A DNA stretch of 39,962 nucleotides from an uncultured Gammaproteobacteria bacterium (lineage in GTDB: Bacteria; Pseudomonadota; Gammaproteobacteria; Arenicellales; CAJQKF01), in assembly GCA_905478855.1 (NCBI GenBank), contig CAJQKF010000114.1, forward strand, positions 1 through 39,962, in the 5' to 3' direction. Below the pieces are notes generated by a model that had not been told where the DNA came from, did not search any database, and saw only the letters and a program-made list of their open reading frames with translations. This document shows positions 17,405-28,476 of the stretch, piece after piece. How positions within the stretch are numbered: position 1 is the first letter of the stretch; the number at the start of each line of letters is the position of its first letter. The translations under genes and the position numbers were made by a program.

Positions 17405-18268
17405 CTAGCTATCCCGATGATACTCTTTTGCAGCCTTTTCCATTTCCGCATCAATTTCGTCATATTCCTCGTTATCAATATCCTCAGAATCCATCGACTC
17501 GTCTAATTTTGCCTGAGCTAATTTGTTTTTATATATCCTTCTTGAAAAAAACAATCCAATCTCAAATAGTAGCCAAACTGGAAATGCCAGCATAGTTTGC
17601 GAGAAAATATCTGGCGGTGTTAGCAGCATGCCTACAACGAACGCACTAACAATAATGTAGGGTCGTTTTTCCGATAGGCTATCAGGTGTAGTCACCCCCA
17701 TTCGTACCATCAATACCGTAGCAACCGGAACCTCGAATGCTATTCCAAAAGCAAAAAATAACTTTAGAACAAATCCAAGATAGGCACTTATGTCTGTCAT
17801 TACAGCGACACCATCCGGTGCGGAGGCGGTGAAGAATAGGAAAATTATTGGAAAAACAACAAAATAGGCAAACAAGATGCCCAGATAAAATAACAGTGTA
17901 CTAGATACTAATAGCGGAATAACGAGGCGTTTCTCTTTCTTGTATAGACCCGGTGCAACAAATGACCAAATTTGATAAAGCAGAATCGGCATCGCAACCG
18001 CAACCGATACAGCAAACGCGAATTTAAACGGCACAAAAAACGGACCGTGCGGCTCCGTCGAAATCATAGTGTTGCCGGCTGGTAATGCTTGCATTAATGG
18101 TGCGGCTAGAATTTCATACAGATCGTTAGCGAAGGGGGCTGCCACTAAAAAAATAGCAAGTATTGCACCCACCCCCTTTAGGAGTCGATTACGCAATTCT
18201 ATCAGGTGTGATACGAAGGTTGCTTCAGTCGATTTAATCGAATCTTGTTCGGAATCTGTACTAGCCAT
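17405..18268 (-). CDS. tatC: Sec-independent protein translocase subunit TatC
   Basis: A 287-residue polytopic inner-membrane protein that recognises twin-arginine signals as part of the TatBC receptor. The N-terminal motif FVSHLIELRNRLL and six hydrophobic segments are visible, along with the conserved PHGPFFVPFKFAF loop region and LLYQIWSFVAPGL. The acidic C-terminal tail (about 35 residues with DSEDIDNEEYDE) is longer than in E. coli. ATG 18268 is chosen because it overlaps the tatB stop by eight bases, typical of translational coupling; the frame is open 12 codons further upstream but inside tatB. Confidence 0.96.
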   Translation of the reverse strand: MASTDSEQDSIKSTEATFVSHLIELRNRLLKGVGAILAIFLVAAPFANDLYEILAAPLMQALPAGNTMISTEPHGPFFVPFKFAFAVSVAVAMPILLYQIWSFVAPGLYKKEKRLVIPLLVSSTLLFYLGILFAYFVVFPIIFLFFTASAPDGVAVMTDISAYLGFVLKLFFAFGIAFEVPVATVLMVRMGVTTPDSLSEKRPYIIVSAFVVGMLLTPPDIFSQTMLAFPVWLLFEIGLFFSRRIYKNKLAQAKLDESMDSEDIDNEEYDEIDAEMEKAAKEYHRDS

Positions 18269-18602
18269 TTTTTGCTTCAGTCGTGCTATCAGTGAGTGTT
18301 TCAACCACGTTTTTCGGATCTAACTTTTCCGCTTCCCGTTGTGCGGAGTCGGCAGCCGAAGACACTGACGATGTAAACTCTTCACTGGTCTTCTGCACTG
18401 ACTTCTTCAAAGCTTCTAGTTCTTTCAGCTCGCCATCCTTGATTTCCCGGTTAATGTCGGATTTAACGTCAGCAACCATTCGACGTGCACGACCGACCCA
18501 CAGACCTACGGTTCGCGCAGCCGAAGGTAAGCGCTCAGGCCCCAACACCATCAACGCTATAAGCGCTATCAGGCTCATTTCCCAAAAACCAATATCAAAC
18601 AC
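18261..18602 (-). CDS. tatB: Sec-independent protein translocase subunit TatB
   Basis: A 113-residue single-span membrane protein that with TatC forms the receptor for twin-arginine precursors. The N-terminus has the family pattern MFDIGFWEMSLIALIALMVLGPERLP, with the hydrophobic segment and a glycine-proline hinge, followed by an amphipathic helix and a charged, disordered tail. It lies 40 bases downstream of tatA and overlaps tatC by eight bases. Likely substrates in this window are MsrP, SoxB and the intradiol dioxygenase. Confidence 0.95.
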   Translation of the reverse strand: MFDIGFWEMSLIALIALMVLGPERLPSAARTVGLWVGRARRMVADVKSDINREIKDGELKELEALKKSVQKTSEEFTSSVSSAADSAQREAEKLDPKNVVETLTDSTTEAKNG

Positions 18603-18642
18603 TTCGTATCCCGAACACAGAGGTATTACTATTCATAAAATA

Positions 18643-18906
18643 TCAAGCGTTTTTCTTATCAGAGTCTTCAGGTTTATCTTCTGACAAGGCATTGTCTTCA
18701 AGCACTTCGCCTGTTGTTACTTCCGCGTTATCCACCTCATCTTTTGCCTCACCCTCTTTAGGTTCCTCTATTACAGCCTTTTTAAAACTCTTAACCGCTG
18801 ACCCAAGATCCCCCCCCATTCCGCGTAATTTCTTCGTACCAAAAATCAATACTACTATCACCAAAACGATAAGTAGTTGCCAAATACTAATACCACCAAA
18901 ACCCAT
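18643..18906 (-). CDS. tatA: Sec-independent protein translocase subunit TatA
   Basis: An 87-residue single-span protein that oligomerises to form the Tat translocation pore. Residues 6-22 form the short membrane segment ([18 protein letters not shown]), followed by the [20 protein letters not shown] amphipathic-helix motif and an acidic tail. The first gene of tatABC, 167 bases downstream of hisE; a GGAG site precedes the ATG at 18906. The gap may hold a separate promoter, but none is convincing. Confidence 0.96.
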   Translation of the reverse strand: MGFGGISIWQLLIVLVIVVLIFGTKKLRGMGGDLGSAVKSFKKAVIEEPKEGEAKDEVDNAEVTTGEVLEDNALSEDKPEDSDKKNA

Positions 18907-19073
18907 CTTATTTGCTCCAGTTGATCAATCGATCAAGATAATTAAAACTTTTAGGAAGAACATTGATTCTACATACTTTCTACTCAACAATGTATCCGCC
19001 GAGATTTTCCGTGCCGGTATTCTAAGCCGAAAGACGGCGTATAAACTAACTTATTTACCAAATTCGAATAAAA

Positions 19074-19397
19074 CTAGGTTCTTGAGGCTTTTTCAATATG
19101 ACCAGAGACTCCGAAACGACGCTCCAACTCACCTAAAATATCAGTTGAGTCGCAATCATGACGTGCTAGCGCTACTAAAGTATGAAACCAGAGATCGGCC
19201 GCCTCACCTACAATCTCTAAACGATTCTCATTCTTTAAAGCAATTACCAGCTCTGTGGCCTCTTCTCCAATTTTTTTTAACGCTTTAGTATCATCGTTTC
19301 CCAACAATGATGCCACATACGAAAGATCCCCATTTTGCGTCTTTCGGGATGATATTATCGAATCCAAGCACCCAAGGGTGAATTGATCAGAATTCAT
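19074..19397 (-). CDS. hisE: Phosphoribosyl-ATP pyrophosphatase
   Basis: A 107-residue all-alpha enzyme of the MazG-like superfamily that hydrolyses phosphoribosyl-ATP to phosphoribosyl-AMP, step two of histidine synthesis. The conserved core [15 protein letters not shown] with downstream [13 protein letters not shown] contains the glutamates and aspartate that bind magnesium. It overlaps hisF by four bases (ATGA-type junction). It stands alone, not fused to hisI, and hisI itself, which normally sits between hisF and hisE in related genomes, is absent from this window. Confidence 0.95.
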   Translation of the reverse strand: MNSDQFTLGCLDSIISSRKTQNGDLSYVASLLGNDDTKALKKIGEEATELVIALKNENRLEIVGEAADLWFHTLVALARHDCDSTDILGELERRFGVSGHIEKASRT

Positions 19398-20161
19398 AAA
19401 TTTACCTCAATACCACGTGTTTGCATATGCTGCTTTGCTTCGCCAATAGTATATTCTCCAAAATGAAAAATACTGGCCGCCAGAACCGCATCGGCGCGTC
19501 CATAAATCACACCATCGGCCAAATGATCTAAATTACCCACACCGCCTGACGCAATGACAGGCACTGCTACCGAAGCAGATATTATTGCATTAAGTTCATT
19601 ATCAAACCCCTCCCGACAACCATCTCGATCCATACTGGTTACCAATAGTTCGCCTGCACCAAACTCCGTCATCTGCTGCGCCCAATCAACCGCATCTATT
19701 CCGGTAGAACGCCTTCCACCATGGGTAAAAATTTCCCAGTCTGACCCGGTAGCGGTTACAACACGTTTTGCATCGATAGCAACAACAATACACTGACTAC
19801 CGTAATAAATACTCGCCTCACGCACAAATTCAGGGCGAAAAACCGCAGCCGTATTTATTGATACTTTGTCAGCGCCTGCATCAAGAACGCGTTTAATATC
19901 ATTTAACTCGCGTATTCCTCCACCGACAGTTAATGGAATAAATACATTCGATGCAACATCTTCGATTACGTCAACAATAGTATTTCGATCATCGGAACTG
20001 GCAGTTATATCGAGAATCGTAATTTCATCCGCACCTTCATCATTATAGCGACAAGCCACTTCAACGGGATCCCCGGCATCTCGAATTCCCACAAAATTGA
20101 CGCCTTTCACAACTCTACCGGCGTCGACATCCAAACAAGGGATAATTCGTTTAGCAAGCAC
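19394..20161 (-). CDS. hisF: Imidazole glycerol phosphate synthase cyclase subunit HisF
   Basis: A 255-residue TIM-barrel cyclase that uses ammonia from HisH to convert PRFAR to imidazole glycerol phosphate and AICAR. The N-terminal [20 protein letters not shown] motif carries catalytic D11, and D130 is expected in the IDAKRV segment. Phosphate-binding glycine motifs GGGIRE and ASGGVGN are present. Six bases separate it from hisA, and its stop overlaps hisE. Confidence 0.97.
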   Translation of the reverse strand: MLAKRIIPCLDVDAGRVVKGVNFVGIRDAGDPVEVACRYNDEGADEITILDITASSDDRNTIVDVIEDVASNVFIPLTVGGGIRELNDIKRVLDAGADKVSINTAAVFRPEFVREASIYYGSQCIVVAIDAKRVVTATGSDWEIFTHGGRRSTGIDAVDWAQQMTEFGAGELLVTSMDRDGCREGFDNELNAIISASVAVPVIASGGVGNLDHLADGVIYGRADAVLAASIFHFGEYTIGEAKQHMQTRGIEVNL

Positions 20162-20167
20162 TTGACA

Positions 20168-20920
20168 TTACTCCCCCAAAACAGGCACTGATAATGAATC
20201 AGCTAGATTTTGCGCTTCTTTTAGATCCAGAGTACCTTCATATAGGGAACGTCCCGCAATCACTCCGGTAACGCCGGTTTCAGATATTTCACACACGTTA
20301 CGAATATCATCGAGATTCGTCACACCGCCTGACGCGATTACCGGAATATGAATAGCATTCGCAAGTCGGGCTGTTGATTCAATACTTACGCCACTCATCA
20401 TGCCATCTCGATCAATATCGGTATAAATAGTCGCCTCAACTCCATCATTTTCGAAATGAAGTGCTAAGTCAATAACATCGTGCTTGGACAATTTCGACCA
20501 TCCATCAGTTGCTACCAGGCCATTTTTAGCATCCAGACCAACAATAATGTGTCCCGAAAACTCAGCACAAATATCACTTACGAAATGCGGTTCATTTACC
20601 GCTTTTGTGCCAATTATTACGTACTTGGCACCTGTTTCGAGATATTTCTCAATCGTTTCTTTATCACGAATACCGCCACCGATTTGCACAGGAATATCAG
20701 GATGATTTCTGGCAATATCACGCACAATTCGCCAATTGATCGGCTCTCCAGACATCGCACCATCCAGATCTACAATATGAATGCGCCTTGCTCCTTGCTC
20801 TACCCACGAATCAGCCACCGCAACCGGGTCTTCGGCAAAAATGGTCGAATCTTCCATACGACCCTGCTTCAGTCGCACGCACTTGCTGTCTTTGATATCA
20901 ATAGCAGGAATAAGTAACAT
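20168..20920 (-). CDS. hisA: Phosphoribosylformimino-5-aminoimidazole carboxamide ribotide isomerase HisA
   Basis: A 250-residue TIM barrel catalysing the Amadori rearrangement of ProFAR to PRFAR. The catalytic aspartates are visible: D8 in [15 protein letters not shown] and the aspartate of [12 protein letters not shown]. Phosphate-binding motifs GGGIRD and ASGGVTN match the paralogous HisF barrel. It lies 41 bases after hisH and six before hisF. Confidence 0.97.
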   Translation of the reverse strand: MLLIPAIDIKDSKCVRLKQGRMEDSTIFAEDPVAVADSWVEQGARRIHIVDLDGAMSGEPINWRIVRDIARNHPDIPVQIGGGIRDKETIEKYLETGAKYVIIGTKAVNEPHFVSDICAEFSGHIIVGLDAKNGLVATDGWSKLSKHDVIDLALHFENDGVEATIYTDIDRDGMMSGVSIESTARLANAIHIPVIASGGVTNLDDIRNVCEISETGVTGVIAGRSLYEGTLDLKEAQNLADSLSVPVLGE

Positions 20921-20961
20921 TGCTTAATACTCGGTAAAAATCAAAAATTAATGTGTAGATG

Positions 20962-21606
20962 TCACGGTGTTCCGTCCCAATTGACAAAATTCCGTAACAA
21001 TTGAAGGCCTTGTTGCTGGCTTTTTTCAGGATGAAACTGCACCGCGAAAAGGTTATCTCTGGCTATAGCACTGCAGAACTTCTCAATGTAATTGGTTTCC
21101 CCTACACTTTGATGAGACAAATCCGCCTTAACATAATAGCTATGCACAAAATAGAAGCGTTTTCCGTCATCAATCTTAAACCATAATGGATGATCTACAC
21201 GCTGAGCCACCCTATTCCATCCCATGTGTGGAATTTTCATAGAATGGATGCCTAAAGGTTCGGACAAATGGAAACGAGTAACAGATCCGGGGAAAAAGCC
21301 AAGTCCTTTAATTCCGCCGTCCTCTTCACTAAAATCCATCATAACCTGCATACCAAGACATATTCCTAATGTTGGGATATGTTGAGTTGCGGCGAGTAGC
21401 GGTTGCATTAACCCGTTTTCGTTCATACCGCTCAACCAGCTGCCCATGGCACCTTGCCCGGGCAAAACGAGCTTATCGGCGTTTTGGATTACATCAATAC
21501 TACGACTAACAACCACCTCGACATCCGGCGATGCCGTTCGAATAGCATTTTTTACAGAAAATAGATTGCCGGATCCAACATCGACAATGACAACTTTCTG
21601 CATCAT
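20962..21606 (-). CDS. hisH: Imidazole glycerol phosphate synthase glutaminase subunit HisH
   Basis: A 214-residue class I glutamine amidotransferase that supplies ammonia to HisF. The nucleophile is C83 in LGICLGMQ, and the His-Glu pair of the triad is in VQFHPEKSQ near the C-terminus; the oxyanion-strand motif PGQGAMGSW is also present. The start overlaps the hisB stop by four bases; a second ATG one codon later is equally possible. Confidence 0.97.
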   Translation of the reverse strand: MMQKVVIVDVGSGNLFSVKNAIRTASPDVEVVVSRSIDVIQNADKLVLPGQGAMGSWLSGMNENGLMQPLLAATQHIPTLGICLGMQVMMDFSEEDGGIKGLGFFPGSVTRFHLSEPLGIHSMKIPHMGWNRVAQRVDHPLWFKIDDGKRFYFVHSYYVKADLSHQSVGETNYIEKFCSAIARDNLFAVQFHPEKSQQQGLQLLRNFVNWDGTP

Positions 21607-22196
21607 AAAGTTCCTTTAGTCGACGGAATGATACCCTTCATACGAGCATCAAAATCAACGGCAGATCGTATTGCCCGACCGAATGCTTTAAATACAGTTT
21701 CAGCGACATGATGAGCATTCGTTCCGCGAAGATTATCAATATGCAAGGTCACTAACGCATGGTTGCAGAACCCCTGAAAAAACTCACGAAGAAGATCAAC
21801 ATCAAATTGGCCAATTCGGGCCCTGGGATAATCGACATTATAGGTAAGCATCGGCCGTCCAGAGAAATCGAGCACAACTCGACTTAACGCCTCATCTAAT
21901 GGAACATAGGCGCTTCCATATCGATAGATGCCCTTTTTATCCCCGATCGCCTTATGTACCGCCTGACCAAAGGTAATTCCAACATCTTCGACCGTATGAT
22001 GATCGTCAATCAGTAGATCACCATTTGCTATGACCTGCAGATCAATTAAGCCGTGACGACAAATCTGATCCAGCATATGCTCAAGAAAAGGCACGCCAGT
22101 ATTAAACACACCGATGCCGGTTCCATCTAAATTGGCCGTCACACCTATCTGGGTCTCCTTTGTATCCCGTTGGACACTTGCGATTCGAGCTGTCAT
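21603..22196 (-). CDS. hisB: Imidazoleglycerol-phosphate dehydratase HisB
   Basis: A 197-residue manganese enzyme that dehydrates imidazole glycerol phosphate to imidazole acetol phosphate. It is the monofunctional form, with no histidinol-phosphatase domain. Metal-binding motifs are [24 protein letters not shown] and the mirrored [17 protein letters not shown] 22196 is chosen because homologues begin close to the [14 protein letters not shown] segment; the frame is open 16 codons upstream but that extension is unlike the family. The gap to hisD is 91 bases; in Pseudomonas-type operons hisC is nearby, but it is absent here. Confidence 0.95.
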   Translation of the reverse strand: MTARIASVQRDTKETQIGVTANLDGTGIGVFNTGVPFLEHMLDQICRHGLIDLQVIANGDLLIDDHHTVEDVGITFGQAVHKAIGDKKGIYRYGSAYVPLDEALSRVVLDFSGRPMLTYNVDYPRARIGQFDVDLLREFFQGFCNHALVTLHIDNLRGTNAHHVAETVFKAFGRAIRSAVDFDARMKGIIPSTKGTL

Positions 22197-22287
22197 ATCT
22201 TTAATACCGTGTTTTATAAAAATAAATTTTCCAATAATAAACAATAGATCTAAACGAAGAACTCAAAATTTTGGACAAATACGGTTT

Positions 22288-23598
22288 TTACTGTCGCAGT
22301 TCTGCAGATCTTGCATGGGCTTCAAGTTGCTCAGACCTAGCTAAGCAAGAAGCTGTTTTTGCGAGTGTCTTCGCACCCAGCCGGGAACAATTGATAATGC
22401 TTGAACGCTTCTGAAAGTCATAAACGCCGAGCGGAGAACTAAATCGAGCCGTGCCAGCAGTAGGTAATACATGATTAGGTCCAAGGCAATAGTCGCCGAG
22501 AGATTCTGCACTAAAATAACCTGAGAATATTGCACCAGCATGATGTATTAATGGCAGTAAAGTCTCCGTATCGGCAACTTGCAGTTCGAGATGCTCCGGT
22601 GCAACTAGATTTGAAATATCCGCAGCTTCCTGCATATCACGAACCTTGATCAACGCCCCATTACCCCTTAGCGATCCAGCGATTATTGATCGCCGTTGCA
22701 TAGATGGAAGCGTTTCCAAAATTTCTTTTTCGACGGCATCAATCAATGTTTTACTTGGCGAAATCAATATCGATTGAGCCATCTCATCATGTTCCGCCTG
22801 AGCAAATAGATCCATTGCAATCCATTCTGGGTTCGCCGTTTCGTCGGCGATTATAAGCACTTCCGAAGGGCCTGCTACCATGTCGATTCCGACCTTTCCA
22901 AACACTTGTCGTTTGGCTGTTGCGACGAAGATATTACCGGGGCCTACAATTTTATCAACAGCTGAAATAGATTGAGTTCCATAAGCTAAAGCTGCTACAG
23001 CTTGAGCACCACCGATAGTAAATATCCGGTCTGCCCCCGCAACTGCTGCTGCCGCTATAACCATCGAGTTAACCACTCCATCCGGAGCCGGAACCACCAT
23101 AGTGATGTCGCCACAGCCGGCAACTTTAGCTGGAATAATGTTCATTAAGACTGAAGAAGGATAAGCCGCTTTTCCACCAGGCACGTAAACCCCCACTTTA
23201 TTTATGGGCGTAACGATTTGCCCCAAATTACTACCATAGGAGTCCTTATATGACCATGATGATTCCCTTTGATGCTCATGAAACTCACGTATACGGTCAG
23301 CGGCCACCTGAATAGCAGCGCGTTGATCATCCTCTATGAGACCAATATAAGCACCCATTTGCTCCGAGGTTATAACCAGCTCTTCTGCGTTTACTATTGC
23401 CCTTCTATCAAATCGATTCGTGAGCTCAATTAATGCGCGATCACCCTGCTTCCGCACGCTTGTTATAATTTCACGCACAGAGTCTTCGGTCTGCTGATGC
23501 TCGCTTTCATCCCTATCCAATAAAGCACGCAACACCTCACTGAATTCAACATCGGAAGAATTTAACCGACGCATCACAGATTCATCATTAGCGGTCAA
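22288..23598 (-). CDS. hisD: Histidinol dehydrogenase
   Basis: A 436-residue zinc enzyme that oxidises L-histidinol to histidine in two NAD-dependent steps, the last of the pathway. Characteristic motifs are [17 protein letters not shown], the [17 protein letters not shown] region, [27 protein letters not shown] (zinc-binding glutamine/histidine) and the C-terminal [16 protein letters not shown]. It overlaps hisG by four bases. Confidence 0.97.
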   Translation of the reverse strand: MTANDESVMRRLNSSDVEFSEVLRALLDRDESEHQQTEDSVREIITSVRKQGDRALIELTNRFDRRAIVNAEELVITSEQMGAYIGLIEDDQRAAIQVAADRIREFHEHQRESSWSYKDSYGSNLGQIVTPINKVGVYVPGGKAAYPSSVLMNIIPAKVAGCGDITMVVPAPDGVVNSMVIAAAAVAGADRIFTIGGAQAVAALAYGTQSISAVDKIVGPGNIFVATAKRQVFGKVGIDMVAGPSEVLIIADETANPEWIAMDLFAQAEHDEMAQSILISPSKTLIDAVEKEILETLPSMQRRSIIAGSLRGNGALIKVRDMQEAADISNLVAPEHLELQVADTETLLPLIHHAGAIFSGYFSAESLGDYCLGPNHVLPTAGTARFSSPLGVYDFQKRSSIINCSRLGAKTLAKTASCLARSEQLEAHARSAELRQ

Positions 23599-24242
23599 TG
23601 TTCCGAGCCCTTTAAAGATTCTCTCATTCGATCAATAACAATCGATAACGCCTGTCTTTTTAATTTCATTGAGGCTCTATTCACAACGAACCGAGAACTA
23701 ATATCAGCTATGGTTTCGACTTCCTTCAAGCCGTTGGCCGACATTGTATTACCCGTATCAACCAAATCAACAATTGAATCAGCAAGTCCTACCAATGGTG
23801 CTAACTCCATAGAACCGTAGAGTTTGATGATCTCGGTTTGTATGCCCTTAGCGGCAAAATGTTTTTGCGTAATATTAGGATATTTGGTTGCTATTCGCAG
23901 TCGGGCAACGGAAGCGGCTTGGCTAGTTGCGGAAGCTGTTTCAGGCTCAGCCACAACCATGCGACAGCGGGCGATATTTAAATCTAGCGTTTCGTACATG
24001 CCATCACCGCCATGCTCTAGCAGTAAGTCCTTGCCAACGACACCCGCATCGGCAGCGCCAAACTGAACGTAAGTTGCAACATCCGACGCGCGGATGATCA
24101 AAAATCGTATATCAGGTTTATTTGATTCAATAATCAGCCGTCTACTTTTTGACGGGTTTTCCATAGGGAAAACGCCAAAACGCTCAAACAATGGTAGCGT
24201 ATCATCAAGGATACGCCCTTTAGAAAGTGCAATAGTAAGCAT
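23595..24242 (-). CDS. hisG: ATP phosphoribosyltransferase, short form (HisG-S)
   Basis: A 215-residue catalytic subunit for the first committed step of histidine synthesis, condensing ATP with PRPP. The PRPP-binding loop LVDTGNTMSANGL near residues 160-172 and the N-terminal LTIALSKGRILDDTLPLFERFG are clear. It lacks the C-terminal regulatory domain of the long form (about 290-300 residues). Short forms normally need the HisRS-like regulatory subunit HisZ for activity and feedback inhibition; no hisZ is in this window. It lies 25 bases after murA. Confidence 0.96.
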   Translation of the reverse strand: MLTIALSKGRILDDTLPLFERFGVFPMENPSKSRRLIIESNKPDIRFLIIRASDVATYVQFGAADAGVVGKDLLLEHGGDGMYETLDLNIARCRMVVAEPETASATSQAASVARLRIATKYPNITQKHFAAKGIQTEIIKLYGSMELAPLVGLADSIVDLVDTGNTMSANGLKEVETIADISSRFVVNRASMKLKRQALSIVIDRMRESLKGSEH

Positions 24243-24267
24243 AAAATAATCGGCTAACTATCCCCGC

Positions 24268-25569
<1,302 letters not shown>

Positions 25570-25582
25570 TTAATTGTAAATA

Positions 25583-25906
25583 TTAATTGTCTACTTTTTC
25601 AGATGACTGCAATGTTTCCTGAAGCTCGCCATTTTCATACATTTCCATCAAAATGTCGCTTCCACCGACAAATTCTCCTTTTACATACAGCTGAGGGATC
25701 GTTGGCCAACTGGAATATTGCTTAATACCCTCGCGAATATCCTGATTCTGCAATACGTCAACAGACGCAAAACGTGCACCACAAGAGCGCAGAATTTGGG
25801 TCGCACGTCCTGAAAAACCGCATTGCGGGAAGTCGGGCGAACCCTTCATAAAAAGAACGACATCGTTAGTTTCGACAAGTTCTTTAATTTGCTCAGTAAT
25901 ATTCAT
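25583..25906 (-). CDS. grxD: Monothiol glutaredoxin, Grx4 type
   Basis: A 107-residue glutaredoxin with a monothiol CGFS active site at residues 29-32 (FPQCGFSGRATQ). CGFS glutaredoxins bind a bridging [2Fe-2S] cluster with glutathione and deliver it to targets or partner BolA proteins. The WPTIPQLYVKGEFVGGSDI segment is the glutathione/cis-proline region. It sits five bases downstream of the BolA-family gene, an adjacency that mirrors the physical Grx-BolA complex. Confidence 0.95.
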   Translation of the reverse strand: MNITEQIKELVETNDVVLFMKGSPDFPQCGFSGRATQILRSCGARFASVDVLQNQDIREGIKQYSSWPTIPQLYVKGEFVGGSDILMEMYENGELQETLQSSEKVDN

Positions 25907-25911
25907 ATGCC

Positions 25912-26154
25912 TTACGCCTCTGACTGATCCCGTTGTTCGGGAGTTAATGTTTTCATTGAAAGTGCATGGATTTCGGCTTTCATTCGGTCACCCAAAGCGC
26001 CGTAAACCATTTGGTGTTGCTGAATTCGATTCTTACCGGCAAAATCTGGGCAAACAATCACAGCATTAAAATGGTGTCCATCCCCATCAATTTCAACCGT
26101 ACTATTCGCTAGATTCTCTTCAATCCAGACTTTAATATTCTCAGGAGTAACCAT
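25912..26154 (-). CDS. ibaG: BolA/IbaG-family iron-sulfur metabolism protein
   Basis: An 80-residue BolA-fold protein of the IbaG (YrbA) subgroup. The central segment GDGHHFNAVIVCPDF and the following RIQQHQMVYGALGDRM match the family, with the histidines that co-ligate a [2Fe-2S] cluster with monothiol glutaredoxins. It is located between mlaB and murA as in many gammaproteobacteria, with grxD immediately downstream. The 142 bases before mlaB's end contain no gene and probably hold the promoter of the ibaG-grxD-murA-his run, though none is convincing. Confidence 0.92.
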   Translation of the reverse strand: MVTPENIKVWIEENLANSTVEIDGDGHHFNAVIVCPDFAGKNRIQQHQMVYGALGDRMKAEIHALSMKTLTPEQRDQSEA

Positions 26155-26296
26155 TTATATACCTTTAATGAAGAAGACCCCAACACTCCTAACAACCATT
26201 GAAGCCTCATAACTGAATTACACGAGCATCCAAATCACAAATTCATTACCCTAAAATAGAGAAATGCTTGCACCAAAAGAGATTATCGTATCTGTC

Positions 26297-26590
26297 CTAG
26301 GATTTTATACGAAAAAACGAACGAACGGCGGTAACTTCTAACAGTTTTGCCAATTTATCAGAACAATAATCCATTTCGAGGGGAGAATGCTTAATCTTTT
26401 TTGTCGCTAGCCAAACTAAACACGCAACACCCGCCGTATCAACTCGCTCTAGCTTTTGTAAGTCGACAGTTTTAACCGACAAAAGTGGTAAATCCACGAG
26501 TTGTTTTACCAATATCGAAGTCGTATCAAAATTTAGACTACCGGAAAGTATTAGTCTCGTGCCATCAGCGCTAACAATTCCGTCAATCAC
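26297..26590 (-). CDS. mlaB: Phospholipid transport system STAS-domain protein MlaB
   Basis: A 97-residue cytosolic STAS-domain protein that binds the MlaF ATPase and is required for assembly and activity of the MlaFEDB complex. The STAS core VDLQKLERVDTAGVACLVWL carries the conserved threonine and glycine. It overlaps the mlaC stop by four bases and closes the mla operon. Confidence 0.9.
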   Translation of the reverse strand: MIDGIVSADGTRLILSGSLNFDTTSILVKQLVDLPLLSVKTVDLQKLERVDTAGVACLVWLATKKIKHSPLEMDYCSDKLAKLLEVTAVRSFFRIKS

Positions 26591-27210
26591 TCTTTAGGTT
26601 CCGGTTGACTATTTTTTGCAGTCATTTCTACGATTAACATATCAAGTCCTTTCTGAGCCACCGCATCGCCATAGGAGACACGGTAATTTTTAACCAGACT
26701 TATACCATCAATAGTCATATCATAAATTTTCCACTGTTCTTCGGCGTTTTTAAGTAACGCATAAGTCACCTCAATTGCCGAGGTGCCCGGCAAAATCACC
26801 TCGGTACGCACACGTGTTTTCTTATCTTCAGGCTTAACCGAACTCGGAGTAACAAGCATTTGCTCATTTCCAGTGTATTTAAAAAGTGCCTTAGCATATG
26901 TGCGAATCAGAAGTGTTTTAAACTGATCAGTAAATGCCCTTCGCTGCTTATCCGTTGCCGTGCGCCAGTGCTTTGCGAGCACTAAGCGAGCGATAATGGG
27001 AACATCAAAGCGCGGGACCACAACACTTTCGACGAGTTGAAACAATTTAGCTTCATCCTGAGCTAATTCATTCCGTCGAATTTCAAATTCAGACAAGAGT
27101 TCATTAACGGCTGTTTCAATAATTTCATGGGGCACAGCCTCACTCGCCTGAAGTGCACAAGGGGCTATGATTACGCTTATTACGAACAATAACGCTTTTA
27201 ATTGTTTCAT
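26587..27210 (-). CDS. mlaC: Periplasmic phospholipid-binding protein MlaC
   Basis: A 207-residue periplasmic carrier that shuttles phospholipids between the outer-membrane MlaA complex and MlaFEDB. A Sec signal peptide covers about residues 1-22 (hydrophobic LLFVISVIIAP, cleavage near LQA). Family motifs include RFDVPIIARLVLAKHWRTAT and the C-terminal IDGISLVKNYRVSY. Two bases separate it from mlaD. No mlaA gene is in this window. Confidence 0.95.
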   Translation of the reverse strand: MKQLKALLFVISVIIAPCALQASEAVPHEIIETAVNELLSEFEIRRNELAQDEAKLFQLVESVVVPRFDVPIIARLVLAKHWRTATDKQRRAFTDQFKTLLIRTYAKALFKYTGNEQMLVTPSSVKPEDKKTRVRTEVILPGTSAIEVTYALLKNAEEQWKIYDMTIDGISLVKNYRVSYGDAVAQKGLDMLIVEMTAKNSQPEPKE

Positions 27211-27212
27211 GC

Positions 27213-27671
27213 CTATTTCTCCGCCTGGCTAAACAAAAACTTGCTGATCAGATTTTCAAGAACAATGGCAGATTGGGTGATATCAATAACGCTACCTTCT
27301 TGCAACACTTCAATATCGCCACCAGGGTCCAGTCCGATATACTGCGATCCTAAAAGTCCAGATGTAAGAATTGATGCACTAGTATCCAGAGGCAGATTAT
27401 TGTATGCACTGCTTATAGTCATGTTGACAACAGCATTAAACCTGTCGCGATCTACCTGAATAGAAGTCACCCTGCCAATTCTCACGCCCGCCAATGTAAC
27501 CGGAGATTTTGCATTTAGTCCACCAATATTATCGAAAGAAGCGCTAACACGATAGCTCTCACCGCTACTCTCAGAATCTAAATTTCCAACATTCATAGCT
27601 AAAAAGGCCACCGAGACAACACCCGCAAGTAAAAAAACACCAACGAATAGTTCGGATAGTTTTGTTTTCAT
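27213..27671 (-). CDS. mlaD: Outer-membrane lipid asymmetry MCE-domain protein MlaD
   Basis: A 152-residue inner-membrane-anchored protein whose MCE domain forms a hexameric ring for phospholipid passage. The N-terminal membrane segment (VGVFLLAGVVSVAFLAM) is followed by the MCE core with SASFDNIGGLNAKSPVTLAG and VRIGRVTSI, ending with the LLGSQYIGLDPGG motif. ATG 27671 is preferred, with GGAAG upstream; a GTG at 27683 would add four residues and is part of the upstream Shine-Dalgarno region. Confidence 0.95.
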   Translation of the reverse strand: MKTKLSELFVGVFLLAGVVSVAFLAMNVGNLDSESSGESYRVSASFDNIGGLNAKSPVTLAGVRIGRVTSIQVDRDRFNAVVNMTISSAYNNLPLDTSASILTSGLLGSQYIGLDPGGDIEVLQEGSVIDITQSAIVLENLISKFLFSQAEK

Positions 27672-27684
27672 ATTTTCTTCCACA

Positions 27685-28476
27685 TCACGCGCTAAACATT
27701 AGCGCCGTTAGACAGTAGTTTAGGCTAAATACAGCAAGCGAACTGGTTACCACGGTTGCCGTTGTAGCACGACTTATTCCTGCTGAGTTTGGTTGACAAA
27801 AGTAACCCTGATTAAGCGCTATCCATCCGATAAAGAAGCCGAACACCAAACTCTTAATTAACCCTCCAAAAATATCGTCGTACAGATCAACACCTTGCTG
27901 CATTGACGACCAAAATACACCGTTATCAACGCCAAGCATCTCCACACCAACCAGATGTCCGCCAAACACACCGACTACGCAAAACATCGCCGTCAATAAC
28001 GGAACTGATAGAACCGCAGCAAAAAAACGACTCGCAATAATTCTCCGAACCGGATTCACCGCCATCATCTCTAGCGCAGCTATCTGTTCCGTGGCTTTCA
28101 TCAGTCCAATTTCCGCTGTGAGAGCTGAGCCTGCTCGTCCGGTAAAAAGCAAAGCTGTTAAAACCGGTCCTAACTCCCGTGTAAGCAGTTTAGCGACAGC
28201 AAGACCAAGAGACGATTCCGCCCCAAAGCCCACCAATGTATTGTAACCTTGTAAACCCAAAACCATGCCGACAAAAAATCCAGACAAAATGATAATCAGG
28301 ACCGTCAACACTCCAACTGAATAAAGTTGCTGAATTAAAAGGCGTGGTCGGCGAAAAAGAACATCAAATTGAAGAAACACTTCCCCAAGGAAAAGACCGG
28401 CACGACCAAGTCCATGGGTAAGCTCTATAGCCCATCTACCAATTGACGCAACAAATATAAAACCGGTCCAATTCAC
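27685..28476 (-). CDS. mlaE: ABC transporter permease MlaE
   Basis: A 263-residue permease subunit of the MlaFEDB lipid transporter. About five to six hydrophobic segments are present, with the family motifs GFGAESSLGLAVAKLLTREL, LTALLFTGRAGSALTAEIG and MKATEQIAALEMM. It overlaps the mlaF stop by four bases, and its stop lies 13 bases from the mlaD ATG. Confidence 0.96.
   Translation of the reverse strand: MNWTGFIFVASIGRWAIELTHGLGRAGLFLGEVFLQFDVLFRRPRLLIQQLYSVGVLTVLIIILSGFFVGMVLGLQGYNTLVGFGAESSLGLAVAKLLTRELGPVLTALLFTGRAGSALTAEIGLMKATEQIAALEMMAVNPVRRIIASRFFAAVLSVPLLTAMFCVVGVFGGHLVGVEMLGVDNGVFWSSMQQGVDLYDDIFGGLIKSLVFGFFIGWIALNQGYFCQPNSAGISRATTATVVTSSLAVFSLNYCLTALMFSA

Noticed and set aside
18692..19288. 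198-codon plus-strand frame
   Set aside because: It runs antisense across tatA and hisE and the gap between them; both of those are certain genes and the frame has low-complexity composition.
20480..20917. 145-codon plus-strand frame
   Set aside because: It lies wholly antisense to hisA, has no family resemblance and reflects the codon pattern of the opposite strand.
22197..22244. N-terminal extension of HisB by 16 residues
   Set aside because: Homologues begin near [11 protein letters not shown]; the extension has no conserved pattern.
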